DNA from: Bog-756 sp963831535
GTDB taxonomy: Bacteria > Actinomycetota > Acidimicrobiia > Acidimicrobiales > RAAP-2
Assembly (NCBI GenBank): GCA_963831535.1
Contig: CAWHQP010000006.1
Coordinates: 62,001-126,000 of the forward strand
Reading direction: 5' to 3'
Length of the DNA stretch: 64,000 bases
Positions 1 through 8,248 of this stretch are shown here, one piece after another. The notes beneath the pieces were generated by a model. That model saw only the letters and a list, made by a program, of their open reading frames with translations, searched no databases and was not told where the DNA came from. Made by a program: the position numbers and the translations under genes. The first letter of the stretch is position 1, and the number at the start of each line of letters is the position of its first letter.

Positions 1-2
1 CG

Positions 3-362
3 GTCTACGACCATCTGGTGGACGACGGACTGTTCATTTTCGACGTGAACACCATCGGGGAGCTCCGGCGCCTGGGGGAGGAGCCTCCGTGGGTCTTCGA
101 GTTCGACGACCATGTGCTCATCATGGACGTTGCCATAGCGGAGCACGGACTCTCGGAATGGGACATCAGGATCTTCGAACACCTGGACGGGTCCCGCTTC
201 GAGCTCCATCACGAGCGGATCGGCGAGTTGGGTGTGAGTCTGCGTCAGATCGGCGCCGCTCTCGAACCGAGGTTCACCCTGCTCGAGGCCAGCAGCGACA
301 GTGGCGAGGCGCCCACCGACAGTTCGGTGAAGGCGTACTTCACCTACCGTCGGAGGCTGTAG
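3..362 (+). CDS. Class I SAM-dependent methyltransferase, 3' end only
   Basis: The reading frame runs in from the window edge with no start codon, so only the last ~119 codons are present. The stretch reading GLFIFDVNT matches the central strand of small-molecule class I methyltransferases (usually ..FIFDxNT), and HHERIGELGVSLRQIG matches their late 'hxeR.y...el...l' helix before the final strand. The SAM-binding glycine loop would lie upstream, outside the window. Substrate cannot be inferred. A GTG at base 18 could be taken for a start, but coding similarity continues upstream of it. Confidence 0.7.
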   Translation, partial: VYDHLVDDGLFIFDVNTIGELRRLGEEPPWVFEFDDHVLIMDVAIAEHGLSEWDIRIFEHLDGSRFELHHERIGELGVSLRQIGAALEPRFTLLEASSDSGEAPTDSSVKAYFTYRRRL

Positions 363-520
363 CTCTCTCCGCCTGTAACCCGTGACCCGTCCCCGGCCGG
401 CACGGCCGCGCCGGGGTCGGCCATTCCCGCCACCAGCGACGTCGGCCGGTACCGTGTGCCGGAGATTCGCCCGGCCGATGTCTGGAGCAGCTGGTCCGGG
501 CCCGACGAGGAGGAAGCCCC

Positions 521-1108
521 GTGGCGTGGACCAAGCAATCACGAGCAGCGTCGATGGCGGTCGGTGCGCCCGCGCCCCAGCCCCGGCTTACGGGGCGATG
601 GTGGCTGCTGTTGGTGGCCACGGCTCTTCTGGTCTCCGCCTGCGGGCTCCACATCTCCAAGCACGGGGTCAGTGGCAATATTCTCGGGCACAGCTTCTCG
701 GCGGCGTCGGGCCAGCTCCCGTCGGGATTCCCGAGCAACGTGCCCGTGCCCGACCACTCCCGCGTGATCTATGGAGGCGGTACCGACAACGATTGGGATG
801 TGGCCTTTGCCGTCACGGGAACGCTGTCGTCGGGGACGGCCGCCTACCGGTCGAAGTTCCAATCGGCGGGCTACACGATCAGCAATGTCCAGTCGGGGTC
901 GGCGCCGGACACGGGGGCGTCGACCCCCTCGCCGTCGACCACCGTCACCCTGACCGGATCGGTGTTCACGGCCAAGAACGCCCAGTGGGCGGTGGAGGTC
1001 GAATCCGGAACCACGTCCTCGGCCAACGAAGGCCCACTCAAGGCCGGGGAGTTCGCCGTCAACATCACCGTGGTGCCGGTCACGTCCACGTCGCCATCGA
1101 CCACGTGA
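521..1108 (+). CDS. Putative lipoprotein, function unknown (195 aa)
   Basis: The GTG start follows a strong GAGGAGGAAG ribosome site by a few bases. Residues 27-41 form a hydrophobic signal ending in a lipobox (LLVSAC, lipidated Cys41), so the mature protein should be anchored outside the cytoplasmic membrane. The mature part has a short motif (LPSGFPSNVPVPDHSRV) that is often seen in small actinobacterial lipoproteins before an alpha-beta domain, and a Ser/Thr/Pro-rich stretch with low complexity at both mid-length and the C-terminus. No enzymatic motif is visible. It is followed 110 bp downstream by a GNAT gene on the same strand. Confidence 0.75.
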   Translation: MAWTKQSRAASMAVGAPAPQPRLTGRWWLLLVATALLVSACGLHISKHGVSGNILGHSFSAASGQLPSGFPSNVPVPDHSRVIYGGGTDNDWDVAFAVTGTLSSGTAAYRSKFQSAGYTISNVQSGSAPDTGASTPSPSTTVTLTGSVFTAKNAQWAVEVESGTTSSANEGPLKAGEFAVNITVVPVTSTSPSTT

Positions 1109-1218
1109 TCCCGGAGCGACAGGCACGATGGGAGCCGGGCGGGGAGCCGGCCTCGGGCACGGCCGGGTCCACCGGCACCGCCCCACCCCCGGCCGCAGGG
1201 GCCTGACGGCCCGGCACC

Positions 1219-1779
1219 GTGCCGCTCCTGCCCGACGACCTGTCTGCCGGTGTCATCGAACTCCGGCGATGGCGGCCGATCCATCTCGACGGACTCCTGG
1301 CCGCGGTGGAGGAGAGCTTCTTCGAGCTCCACCAGTGGATGCCCTGGGCCGCCACGGTGCCCACAGTCGATGAGCTGTCGGCCGTACTGGTCGAGGGAGA
1401 GGCCGCCTTCGACGGCGACCAGGAGTGGTTGTACGTGCTCTGCGAACGGGGCTCCGACGAGGTGGTGGGGGCGGCCGGGCTCCATCCCCGCACCGGCCCG
1501 GGTTCGATCGAGATCGGCTACTGGGTTAGGTCCGACCGCGCCGGCCGGGGCTACGCCACCGCGGCAGCCCGGTCACTGACCGAAGCCGCCTTCGCCTGCC
1601 TGGACTCCGTGGAGCGGGTCGAGATCCGCATGGACCGCGCCAACCGGGCCAGTGCGGCCGTACCGCCCAGGTTGGGCTTCCGCCTTCTCGGGGGCGAAAG
1701 CCGCGCGGTCCTAGCCCCCGCGCAGAGCGGCGAGGGTCTTGTCTGGGTCCTCGACCGTAGGACCTCCGGACATGGTTGA
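1219..1779 (+). CDS. GNAT family N-acetyltransferase, RimJ/RimL-like
   Basis: The 186-residue protein has the layout of the RimJ/RimL type of GNAT. An N-terminal part containing LRRWRPIHLDGLLAAVEES is followed by the strand/turn GSIEIGYWVRSDRAGRGYAT, in which R-x-x-G-R-G-Y is the acetyl-CoA pyrophosphate loop (motif A, usually Q/RxxGxG/A). A later VEIRMDRANRASAAV segment corresponds to the conserved 'N..S..v..klGF' motif B, here with PPRLGF. These enzymes acetylate N-terminal or small-molecule amines with acetyl-CoA in the cytosol; the substrate here is unknown. The start is a GTG. Confidence 0.85.
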   Translation: MPLLPDDLSAGVIELRRWRPIHLDGLLAAVEESFFELHQWMPWAATVPTVDELSAVLVEGEAAFDGDQEWLYVLCERGSDEVVGAAGLHPRTGPGSIEIGYWVRSDRAGRGYATAAARSLTEAAFACLDSVERVEIRMDRANRASAAVPPRLGFRLLGGESRAVLAPAQSGEGLVWVLDRRTSGHG

Positions 1780-1928
1780 CGGGCACGATCTACAGTTGGC
1801 CCTCTGATGGACGGCGATCCCCACCGGCACCGGGGGATGGCTGGGCCGCCGCTGTGGAGTGTCGGCCACGGCTGGGGGCGACCGAAGTACCAGGAGCGGG
1901 CACTCGACATCGGGGAGGGAGGACGGCA

Positions 1929-2081
1929 GTGAGCGGTATCGGTTGGCTCACCCTCACCGGATCGTGCCTCCTCGCCCTGGCTTTCGGTCGCGCCGCCCAC
2001 CTCGATTCGGTCCGTCGCCGGCGCGCGCTCGTCGACCAGACTCTCGACTACGAGCGGATGAAGGGGGAGCCCCACGCCTGA
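1929..2081 (+). CDS. Small single-span membrane protein (50 aa)
   Basis: A GTG start lies just after GGGAGGGAGGACGGCA, one of the best ribosome sites in the region, which is why this short frame is called. The product begins with one hydrophobic segment (about residues 5-18, WLTLTGSCLLALAFG) and continues as a short basic, charged tail (VRRRRALVDQ) that should remain cytoplasmic. A longer in-frame extension back to 1776 is open but its composition looks non-coding. Function unknown. Confidence 0.55.
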   Translation: MSGIGWLTLTGSCLLALAFGRAAHLDSVRRRRALVDQTLDYERMKGEPHA

Positions 2082-2205
2082 CGCGGTGGGGTGACCCACC
2101 GTTCTCCTCCGTGGGGCCGCCTCGTGGCGGCGCGGTGGCGGCCCCGGACCGATGGTGCGAGAGTAGTGACCAGAGGCCTGCTCCTGGACGTCGATGGAGG
2201 ACATT

Positions 2206-3006
2206 ATGCCCCTGCTCTCGTGGTTCGCCCATCACCGGATCTGGGCCCTCGGTGCCGGCATCGCCGTCCTCATCGCCGCCGTGGCCGTCGGAGTCTGGTT
2301 CCTCGTCCTGCGGAGTCCCGGGACCCAGGTGGATCTCCGTCAGGCCCTGCGGCTCTACCGGCACGACCAGCAGGATCCGCCCGCGGTCGACGGATCGATG
2401 CTCCCCGCTCCCGGTGTCTACAACTACCGGACCTCTGGCTATGAGCGGCTCAGTGTCGGCGGGATCAGCCGCTCCTTCCCGTCCTCCTCGGAGATGGTGG
2501 TCACCGACACGGCCTGTGCCACGGTGCGTTGGGTGCCTTTCCAACAGCACATGGAGGGTCTCGTCGAGTGCTCGGGCCGCAACGGTGCGGTCGGGATGGT
2601 CTCGGCCCTCAGCGACGAGGAGATCGCCGGGGTCCGAACCACCGAGGTGATCCACTGCCCGGCCGGGGCCTACTTCGTGCCCCCGCGCCCGGCGCTGGGA
2701 CAACGGTGGTCGGCCACCTGCCACGCCGGGAGCCAGGCGGTCGCCTTCGGAGGCCGAGTGCTCGGCTGGTCCACCGTCGCCGTACGGGGACGGCACGAGC
2801 CAGCCCTGCACACGCGGCTCACCCTCTCGTTCCGGGGCGAGGAGAGCGGTTCCAACCCCACCGACTACTGGGTGTCCCCGACCACCGGTCTGATCCTGAA
2901 GGAACAGGAGACGGTTGATCTATCCCAGCGTGCCGGGCCCCTCGGCTCGGTCGTATACCGCGAACAGATGGCGATCGTCCTCACCTCGCTGTCGGCCGTC
3001 CGCTGA
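2206..3006 (+). CDS. Membrane-anchored protein of unknown function (266 aa)
   Basis: The ATG at 2206 is chosen over one four codons upstream because GGAGG ends five bases before it. Residues 11-32 form a single transmembrane helix (ALGAGIAVLIAAVAVGVWFLV) after a short cytoplasmic head, leaving about 230 residues outside. The outer domain contains YNYRTSGYERLSVGG near its start and several Cys residues (TACATV, VECSG, IHCPAG, ATCHAG) that could form disulphides. Secreted proteins with this 'YxYxTxGxExxS' opening occur in actinobacteria, but I do not know a function. It is convergent with the hydrolase at 3046. Confidence 0.7.
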   Translation: MPLLSWFAHHRIWALGAGIAVLIAAVAVGVWFLVLRSPGTQVDLRQALRLYRHDQQDPPAVDGSMLPAPGVYNYRTSGYERLSVGGISRSFPSSSEMVVTDTACATVRWVPFQQHMEGLVECSGRNGAVGMVSALSDEEIAGVRTTEVIHCPAGAYFVPPRPALGQRWSATCHAGSQAVAFGGRVLGWSTVAVRGRHEPALHTRLTLSFRGEESGSNPTDYWVSPTTGLILKEQETVDLSQRAGPLGSVVYREQMAIVLTSLSAVR

Positions 3007-3045
3007 GGTAGCGGCGGAGCGGCGCCGGGAGGACGGACGGCGTGG

Positions 3046-3861
3046 TCAGAGTCCGGCGAAGAACTCCACCAACGCCGCCGCCACCTCGGCGGCATGGGTG
3101 AAGATGCCCAGATGGCTGGCGTCAGCAATCTCGACGACTCGCGAGCCGGGGATGGCGTCGGCGGCCTCCCGGGCCCGGAGCGGCGGTGAGTCGATGTCGT
3201 GTTCAAAGGCCAGCACCAGACAGGGCACGGTGATGGAGGGCCATTTCTTGATGCGCTCGGTGTCGTTGGACCAGGCCAGACAGGCCTCGTACTGACCGAG
3301 TCGCCCGGGGTTGGGCCACTCCGGCTGGTTGGCCAAGAGGGCCAGCCACGCCTCCACCACCTCATCGTCCTGCAGGTCATGGTTGGGTAGGTAGCGCAGC
3401 GTCTCGGTGGCGGAGAACAGAGCGGGCATGGGGTGGTCGAGTCGGGCCAGATCCCGTTCGACGGTGGTGATGGCCTTTTCCCAGGCCGTACCGACGTTGC
3501 AGCTGCCCATGAGGGCTGCGCCCCGGACCCGCTCGGGGTGGTGGATGGCCAGGGTCTCGGTCACCCATCCGCCCATGGAGTGCCCGGCGATCCGTACCGA
3601 CTCCACCTCCAGGTGGTCGAGGAGGCCGAGGGTATCCGCTGCCATGTCCGCGACGGAGTAGGGGGCCGGCGGCGACGACGAGGGCGCGACCCCCCGGTTG
3701 TCGAAGGTGAGGACCGAGAAGCCCGCCGCGGTCAGCGCCGGCACCAGACCGAACCGCCAGGCCAGGGCGGGCTGGCTGCAGCCGGCCACCAACACGATGG
3801 GATCTCCCTCGCCGACCAGGTCGTAGGAGAGTGTGACGTCGTCGAGGGCGAGTTCGGGCAT
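3046..3861 (-). CDS. Alpha/beta-fold hydrolase (271 aa)
   Basis: The product is a standard single-domain alpha/beta hydrolase. The oxyanion region is VLVAGCSQPALAW, the nucleophile elbow is GHSMGG, the acid is the Asp in AFEHDIDSPP and the catalytic His is in ADASHLGIF, so the triad is complete and in the usual order. The length is typical of the family. The start at MPELALDD is preferred to an upstream ATG, because the upstream extension is Gly/Arg-rich and antisense to the aldo-keto reductase leader. Substrate unknown; related enzymes hydrolyse esters, lactones or ring-cleavage products. Confidence 0.88.
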   Translation of the reverse strand: MPELALDDVTLSYDLVGEGDPIVLVAGCSQPALAWRFGLVPALTAAGFSVLTFDNRGVAPSSSPPAPYSVADMAADTLGLLDHLEVESVRIAGHSMGGWVTETLAIHHPERVRGAALMGSCNVGTAWEKAITTVERDLARLDHPMPALFSATETLRYLPNHDLQDDEVVEAWLALLANQPEWPNPGRLGQYEACLAWSNDTERIKKWPSITVPCLVLAFEHDIDSPPLRAREAADAIPGSRVVEIADASHLGIFTHAAEVAAALVEFFAGL

Positions 3862-3993
3862 GGGCCCCCATGATGTCGCCCACCGACGCCCGGGGGCAAC
3901 CGCGCCAGCCATCCGGGCGCTCCCGCCCGTGGGACACGGGGCGGGGAGTCGGGCACACGACCCGTCGTGTCACCCGTCGGGTACCGTGCAGCC

Positions 3994-4980
3994 ATGATCC
4001 CCGACCGCTACACACTGGCCGGCTCCGATGTCGTCGTTCCGCCGCTGGGGGTGGGCACCTGGGCGTGGGGGGACCGCTCCACCTGGGGAATGGGGGGCTA
4101 CGACACCGATCTCACCCGGGACTCCATCCGCCAGGCCTGGGAGGCCTCCATCGACGCCGGGGTGACGTTGTTCGACACCGCCGAGGTCTACGGCGGCGGC
4201 GAGAGCGAACGGATCATCGGGGGCCTGCTGTCCTCGGATCCCGGACGGGCCGCCCGGGTGGTGGTGGCCACCAAGTTCATGCCGTCACCCTGGAAGCTGC
4301 AGGTCCGGGTGGCCCTCATGGCTTCGCTGCGGGCCTCGTTGGACCGCCTCGGGGTGCCGTCGGTCGGTCTCTACCAGATCCACGGGCCCATCAGCCTCCG
4401 TTCCCATTCCGCCCTGGCCGACGCTCTGGCCACCGCCCATCAGGCCGGCCTGGTCCAGGCGGTCGGGGTCTCCAACTACTCGGTGAAAGAGACCCTGGCC
4501 ATGGCGGCCGCCCTCGAGCAGCGGGGCATGAAATTGGCCACCAACCAGATCGAGTTCTCGCTCCTGCGTCGGTCACCGGAGACCGGCGGATTGTTGGCTG
4601 CCTGTCGGGACGCAGGTGTGCTCCCCCTGGCGTACTCGCCCATCGGACAGGGTCGGCTCACCGGCAAGTACTCCGTCGCCCATCCCCCGCCGGGCAAGCG
4701 CAACTTCTCCAACCACCCCATGGAGGTGGTCGACGGGGTTGTCGCCGAGCTCCGTTCCATCGGGGACAAACACGGGGGGAAGCTCCCGAGCCAGGTCGCC
4801 CTCAATTGGGTGATGGCCAAGGGAGCCGTGCCCATCCCCGGGGCCAAGAACCAAAAGCAGGCCGAGGAGAACGCCGGTGCCCTCGGCTGGTCGGTCGACG
4901 ACGACGACCTGGACCGCCTCGACCGGGTGGCGCTTCCGGGGATCCGGAGTTTCCAGAGCCGGCTCTGGCAGCACGGCTGA
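3994..4980 (+). CDS. Aldo/keto reductase (328 aa)
   Basis: This TIM-barrel NADPH-dependent oxidoreductase has the complete AKR tetrad: Asp and Tyr in LFDTAEVYGGG, Lys in VVATKFMP and His in YQIHGP. The cofactor-binding end is visible as VPIPGAKNQKQAEENAGA. It reduces aldehydes or ketones to alcohols; the natural substrate is not predictable. The ATG at 3994 is chosen because the family normally begins a few residues before YTLAGSDVVVPPLGVGTW. It runs divergently from the hydrolase and convergently with the HIRAN gene. A second, only distantly similar AKR lies at 34001. Confidence 0.9.
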   Translation: MIPDRYTLAGSDVVVPPLGVGTWAWGDRSTWGMGGYDTDLTRDSIRQAWEASIDAGVTLFDTAEVYGGGESERIIGGLLSSDPGRAARVVVATKFMPSPWKLQVRVALMASLRASLDRLGVPSVGLYQIHGPISLRSHSALADALATAHQAGLVQAVGVSNYSVKETLAMAAALEQRGMKLATNQIEFSLLRRSPETGGLLAACRDAGVLPLAYSPIGQGRLTGKYSVAHPPPGKRNFSNHPMEVVDGVVAELRSIGDKHGGKLPSQVALNWVMAKGAVPIPGAKNQKQAEENAGALGWSVDDDDLDRLDRVALPGIRSFQSRLWQHG

Positions 4981-4982
4981 CC

Positions 4983-5012
4983 CCCCGGACTCCGGGCCGC
5001 GGCGATCCGGGG
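4983..5012. terminator. Hairpin between convergent genes, possible bidirectional terminator
   Basis: CCCCGGA (4983-4989) and TCCGGGG (5006-5012) form a seven-base-pair GC stem three bases after the aldo-keto reductase stop and 20 bp from the end of the opposing HIRAN gene. There is no T tract, so it would be a weak intrinsic terminator or a U-less actinobacterial type. Confidence 0.35.
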
Positions 5013-5031
5013 CCCGCCGCGCACGGTCCCC

Positions 5032-5523
5032 TCACTCGAGCACGGTGACCTGCAGGATCACGTGCATCGACCCGAGGACCGAGAGTCCGTGGCGCCGACC
5101 GTTGCTCGACCACTCCATGAGCACGATGCCCCGTCCCACCCGCGTCCCCGACGGCGCCAACGAGGTGGCGATGGGCGCCGGCACATAGCCCACACGCTGG
5201 CCGCCGCCGAAGATGGCCAGGGGGTTCCGGTCGGTAGCGTTGGCCGGTTCCGCCCGGATCTCCACGCTGTTGCCGGCACGGAAGTGGGGGAGCTGCACCA
5301 CGTCGTCATGGAAGGAGACTCCGGTGAGCCGGGCGCAGAACACGCCGGGCAGTACGGCGGACGTGCTGTCCTCGAACAGCGTGACATTCCGGTCCGGATC
5401 CAGGTAGGGGGTGTAGCCCACCCCGATTACCTCACCGTCGGCCACCTCGATCCTGCGCCGGTCCTCGGCCAGCCAGACGGGCAGGACCACGCCCCCGGTG
5501 GACCGACGGTCGCCCTCGTTCAT
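5032..5523 (-). CDS. Stand-alone HIRAN-domain protein (163 aa)
   Basis: The second half matches the HIRAN domain: an ARLTGVSFHD strand, VEIRAEPANATDRNPLAIF (the conserved 'L.rEp.N..D.nAI.v' signature) and QRVGYVPAPIATSLAP (the 'GylPr.iA..lap' signature). HIRAN domains bind 3' ends of single-stranded DNA in HLTF-type helicases, but small stand-alone bacterial HIRAN proteins are uncharacterised. The ATG at 5523 is the only ATG near the domain but has no clear ribosome site. The frame is open further upstream with Arg/Pro-rich, doubtful sequence, so the N-terminus is uncertain. Confidence 0.7.
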   Translation of the reverse strand: MNEGDRRSTGGVVLPVWLAEDRRRIEVADGEVIGVGYTPYLDPDRNVTLFEDSTSAVLPGVFCARLTGVSFHDDVVQLPHFRAGNSVEIRAEPANATDRNPLAIFGGGQRVGYVPAPIATSLAPSGTRVGRGIVLMEWSSNGRRHGLSVLGSMHVILQVTVLE

Positions 5524-5842
5524 GGCCGGGCCGCAGCACTCGTAGGGTCGAGTAGCCAAGCGGGCGTGGCCGGACGCCGTCGACCGCGCCGGTGGGGCTG
5601 TCCGTGCCCGTGGCGGACGGCCACCTCCACGGCCGGAATCGTCGTCCCTGGGCTCCACGGTGATCGCTCGTTCGGTGTCACTGACGTCCGAGCCCTCCTT
5701 CTGGCGTCCCGCCGTCGGGGGGCGCAGCTTCCACTCCTCAGTTCCGTCCACCGGGCCCGGCGAACGGCGGCCCAGATTGTGCCACTCCCGCAGTCGGACT
5801 TCTGACCACGTGGCCGACTCCGGACCCCCGACCCGGCCGTGG
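5524..5842. other. 319-bp gap, no convincing gene
   Basis: This stretch lies between the HIRAN gene start and the end of the VOC gene. On the minus strand the HIRAN frame stays open through it and contains an AAGGAGGG sequence near 5690-5700 with no start codon at the right distance. It may hold the HIRAN promoter and leader. I see no RNA gene or repeat. Confidence 0.4.
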
Positions 5843-6229
5843 CTACTCCGGAAGCAGCTCGATCCGGTTGCCAAACGGATCGTCCACGTACCACTGCGGC
5901 CTCCCCGGCACATCCTCGGTGCGGCGGGTCGGATGCCCCGAGGCATCCAGCAGGCGACAGAGGGCGTCGAGGTCGTGGACCACCAGGGCCGGGTGGGCCT
6001 TCCGGGCCGGGCGGAAGTCCTCCTCCACCCCCAGGTGGACCTTGGCCGACCCGAGCTCGAACCAGCAGCCGCCGCGCACCGCCAGCTCCGGTGGCTTGGG
6101 CACCTGGGGCAGACCGAGCAGGCCGCTGAAGAACGACTCGGCCAGGGTTACCGCGTCGGGGCCGGGGGGCATGGACAACTGCACGTGGTCGATGCCGACA
6201 ATACGGGGGCCCGGCCCGGGAACGGTCAC
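5843..6229 (-). CDS. VOC (glyoxalase/dioxygenase-like) protein (128 aa)
   Basis: The protein is a compact two-module VOC fold. RIVGIDHVQLSMPPG opens the first beta-alpha-beta module with the usual metal-site His, and the second closes with YVDDPFGNRIELL, whose Glu is the usual last metal ligand. The middle Glu/His position is in KVHLGVEE. Such proteins act as lyases, dioxygenases or antibiotic-binding proteins; the substrate is unknown. The GTG start overlaps the stop of the upstream VOC gene by four bases (GTGA), so the two are translationally coupled. Confidence 0.82.
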   Translation of the reverse strand: MTVPGPGPRIVGIDHVQLSMPPGPDAVTLAESFFSGLLGLPQVPKPPELAVRGGCWFELGSAKVHLGVEEDFRPARKAHPALVVHDLDALCRLLDASGHPTRRTEDVPGRPQWYVDDPFGNRIELLPE

Positions 6230-6666
6230 CCGTCCACGCTTGCGGTCGGAGCCCGGGTGTCCCGTCGGAGGGGATGGTCGGCGGGGACTTCCACGAGGTG
6301 GATGCGGAGACCGTCGGGATCCTCGATCCACGCCTCGACCAGACCCCACGGTTCCCGCACGGCGGGTCGGACCACCGGTACGTCCCGCCCGGACAGTTCG
6401 GCGAGGACACCGCCGAGGTCCCGTACCTGCAGCCACAGGACCACGGGTGCCGGTCCCGGACGCCGGGGCTCGCCGGACCCCGACGATCCGGACGGCCCTC
6501 CCCCGGTCACCTCGACCAGGCCCCCTCCGGCGAAGAAGACCACGCCGCGTCCGTCGCCTTCCCCGAACTCACGGGCCACGGCCAGGCCGAGCCCGTCCCG
6601 GTAGAAGGCCAGGCTTCGATCGAGATCGCTCGGATGGAGGATGGTCCGACTGGTCAGTACTTCCAT
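6226..6666 (-). CDS. VOC family protein (146 aa), first gene of a coupled pair
   Basis: TSRTILHPSDLDRSLAFYRD is the classic start of a VOC domain ('D...s..FY.d.LGl'), and the second module ends in WIEDPDGLRIHLVEVP, although here His stands where Glu is common (RIHLVE). A Gly/Ser/Pro-rich linker separates the halves. The ATG at 6666 follows GGGAAGAAGGC. Together with the overlapping VOC gene downstream it could form a heterodimeric enzyme or two related activities; this is inference from gene coupling only. Confidence 0.8.
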   Translation of the reverse strand: MEVLTSRTILHPSDLDRSLAFYRDGLGLAVAREFGEGDGRGVVFFAGGGLVEVTGGGPSGSSGSGEPRRPGPAPVVLWLQVRDLGGVLAELSGRDVPVVRPAVREPWGLVEAWIEDPDGLRIHLVEVPADHPLRRDTRAPTASVDG

Positions 6667-6786
6667 GCCTTCTTCCCTGGCTTTCCCCGTGTCGCCGGGG
6701 CCTGCGGTCTGCAGCCCGATCTCCGGTAGCAAGCGACGGGTCGACGCCTCCAGGCACGGTACACCGGAGGGGCCGGGGAGGTGGAC

Positions 6787-7239
6787 TCAGTACGTAGTGG
6801 GTGGGATGCGGTCATCTGAGCTGGCCCGCACGTCGTTGAGCAGCTGCTGGGTGGCGGCGAGGCAGGAAAGGTCCCCCCGCACCCGGATGCGTCCGGCGGT
6901 CAGTGCCTGGGCCGGGGAGAGCTCCCCACGCGACATGGCGGCAGCGTCGTCATAGGCCACCACGATGGTCACGTCGGCGGCCGCTCCGATACCCTCGTCC
7001 CCACCGGCACCGTCACGGCCACCGGATCGGGGAGCTTCCCGTTCGAGACGGACCGATCCGTCGTCGATCCGCAGGACCAGTCGGACATCGCCATCCGGTG
7101 TCCCGTGGATCTCCTGGACCACGGTGACGTGCCCGTCGGCCATGGCCAATCCGGCCTCGGGGCCCGGATCGGGCCGCGGTGAGGACGACAGTGCCGTGTT
7201 CCACGCCTCCACCCACTCGGGGCTCAGGAACCGGGCCAC
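6787..7239 (-). CDS. SCP2 sterol-transfer-like protein (150 aa)
   Basis: The C-terminal two thirds follow the SCP2 fold: DVTIVVAYDDAAAMSRGEL, then PAQALTAGRIRVRGDLSCLA, which is the 'a...G.i.v.Gd...l..l' core of SCP2 sterol-binding proteins. These bind lipids or acyl-CoAs. The GTG at 7239 is chosen because GAGG lies nine bases upstream; the longer open frame overlaps sdhB and looks non-coding. It begins 61 bp after sdhB on the same strand and may be the last gene of the sdh operon, although no functional link to respiration is known to me. Confidence 0.72.
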   Translation of the reverse strand: MARFLSPEWVEAWNTALSSSPRPDPGPEAGLAMADGHVTVVQEIHGTPDGDVRLVLRIDDGSVRLEREAPRSGGRDGAGGDEGIGAAADVTIVVAYDDAAAMSRGELSPAQALTAGRIRVRGDLSCLAATQQLLNDVRASSDDRIPPTTY

Positions 7240-7300
7240 GACCCGTTCCTCAGCTGGTTCAGACGGTTTGACCCTGCTGGTGTCGACAGGGACACCGGGA

Positions 7301-8248
7301 TCAGTCCGACGGGGTGTCCTCGACGCTGATGACGGTGGTGCCCGACGGCTCCACCGCGGCAGTCTGGCGCGGCTCGGGTACGCCATGCACGGCCACGGCG
7401 GGCTGCACGGCGGCCGGTCCGGTGGCCGGTGAGCTGGCGGAGGCCTCGGCCGGGGTCCGCTTGGTCCGATTGAGGATCTTCCGTCCCAGCCAGGCGACCG
7501 GGTCGTATTTGGCGTCGACCACCCGCTCCTTCAGGGGGATGATGGCGTTGTCGGTGATCTTGATGTGCTCCGGGCATACCTCGGTGCAGCACTTGGTGAT
7601 GTTGCACTTGCTCAGTCCCTGCTCCTGTTGGAGGAGTTCCCGCCGGTCGTTGACATCGAGGGGGTGCATCTCCAACTCCGCCGATCGAGCGAAGAACCGG
7701 GGCCCGGCGAAGGCCGTCTTGTTCTCCTCGTGGTCGCGCACGACGTGGCAGACGTCCTGGCAGAGGTAGCACTCGATGCACTTGCGGAACTCCTGACTCC
7801 GCTCGACGTCGATCTGCTGCATGCGGTAGCCACCCGCCTCCACCTCGTCGGCCGTCTTCTCCCGGGGCTGGAACGGTGGGATCCGCTTGGCCACCTCGTA
7901 GTTGTAGGAGACGTCGGTGACCAGGTCGCGCAGGATGGGGAAGGTCCGCATCGGGGCCACGGTGACCGTCTCGCCGGGTGGGAGGGTGTCCATACGGGTC
8001 ATGCACATGAGCGAAGGACGGCCGTTGATCTCCGCCGAGCACGATCCGCACTTGCCGGCCTTGCAGTTCCACCGGCACGCCAGGTCGGGAGCTCTCGTGG
8101 CCTGCACCCGGTGGATGACATCGAGCACCACCTCGCCCTCGACGGACGGCATGACGTAGTCGGTGAACTCGCCCCCGGTCTCGTCGCCGCGCCAGAGGCG
8201 CATGGTGATCTCGGCCCCGGTGTCGGCTGTCTCGTGTTCCTCGGCCAT
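7301..8248 (-). CDS. sdhB: Succinate dehydrogenase/fumarate reductase iron-sulfur subunit
   Basis: The 315-residue protein carries the three iron-sulfur centres of SdhB. The [2Fe-2S] ligands are in CRWNCKAGKCGSC plus a later Cys (SLMC), the second cluster motif is CIECYLCQDVC and the third is CNITKCCTEVCP. It transfers electrons from the flavin subunit to the membrane quinone site. The C-terminal ~60 residues after NRTKRTP are a Pro/Ala/Thr-rich tail, longer than usual. The ATG overlaps the sdhA stop (TGATG); a GTG one codon earlier is equally possible after AGGAG. The neighbours make this an Sdh1-type operon like mycobacterial Rv0249c-Rv0247c. Confidence 0.95.
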   Translation of the reverse strand: MAEEHETADTGAEITMRLWRGDETGGEFTDYVMPSVEGEVVLDVIHRVQATRAPDLACRWNCKAGKCGSCSAEINGRPSLMCMTRMDTLPPGETVTVAPMRTFPILRDLVTDVSYNYEVAKRIPPFQPREKTADEVEAGGYRMQQIDVERSQEFRKCIECYLCQDVCHVVRDHEENKTAFAGPRFFARSAELEMHPLDVNDRRELLQQEQGLSKCNITKCCTEVCPEHIKITDNAIIPLKERVVDAKYDPVAWLGRKILNRTKRTPAEASASSPATGPAAVQPAVAVHGVPEPRQTAAVEPSGTTVISVEDTPSD

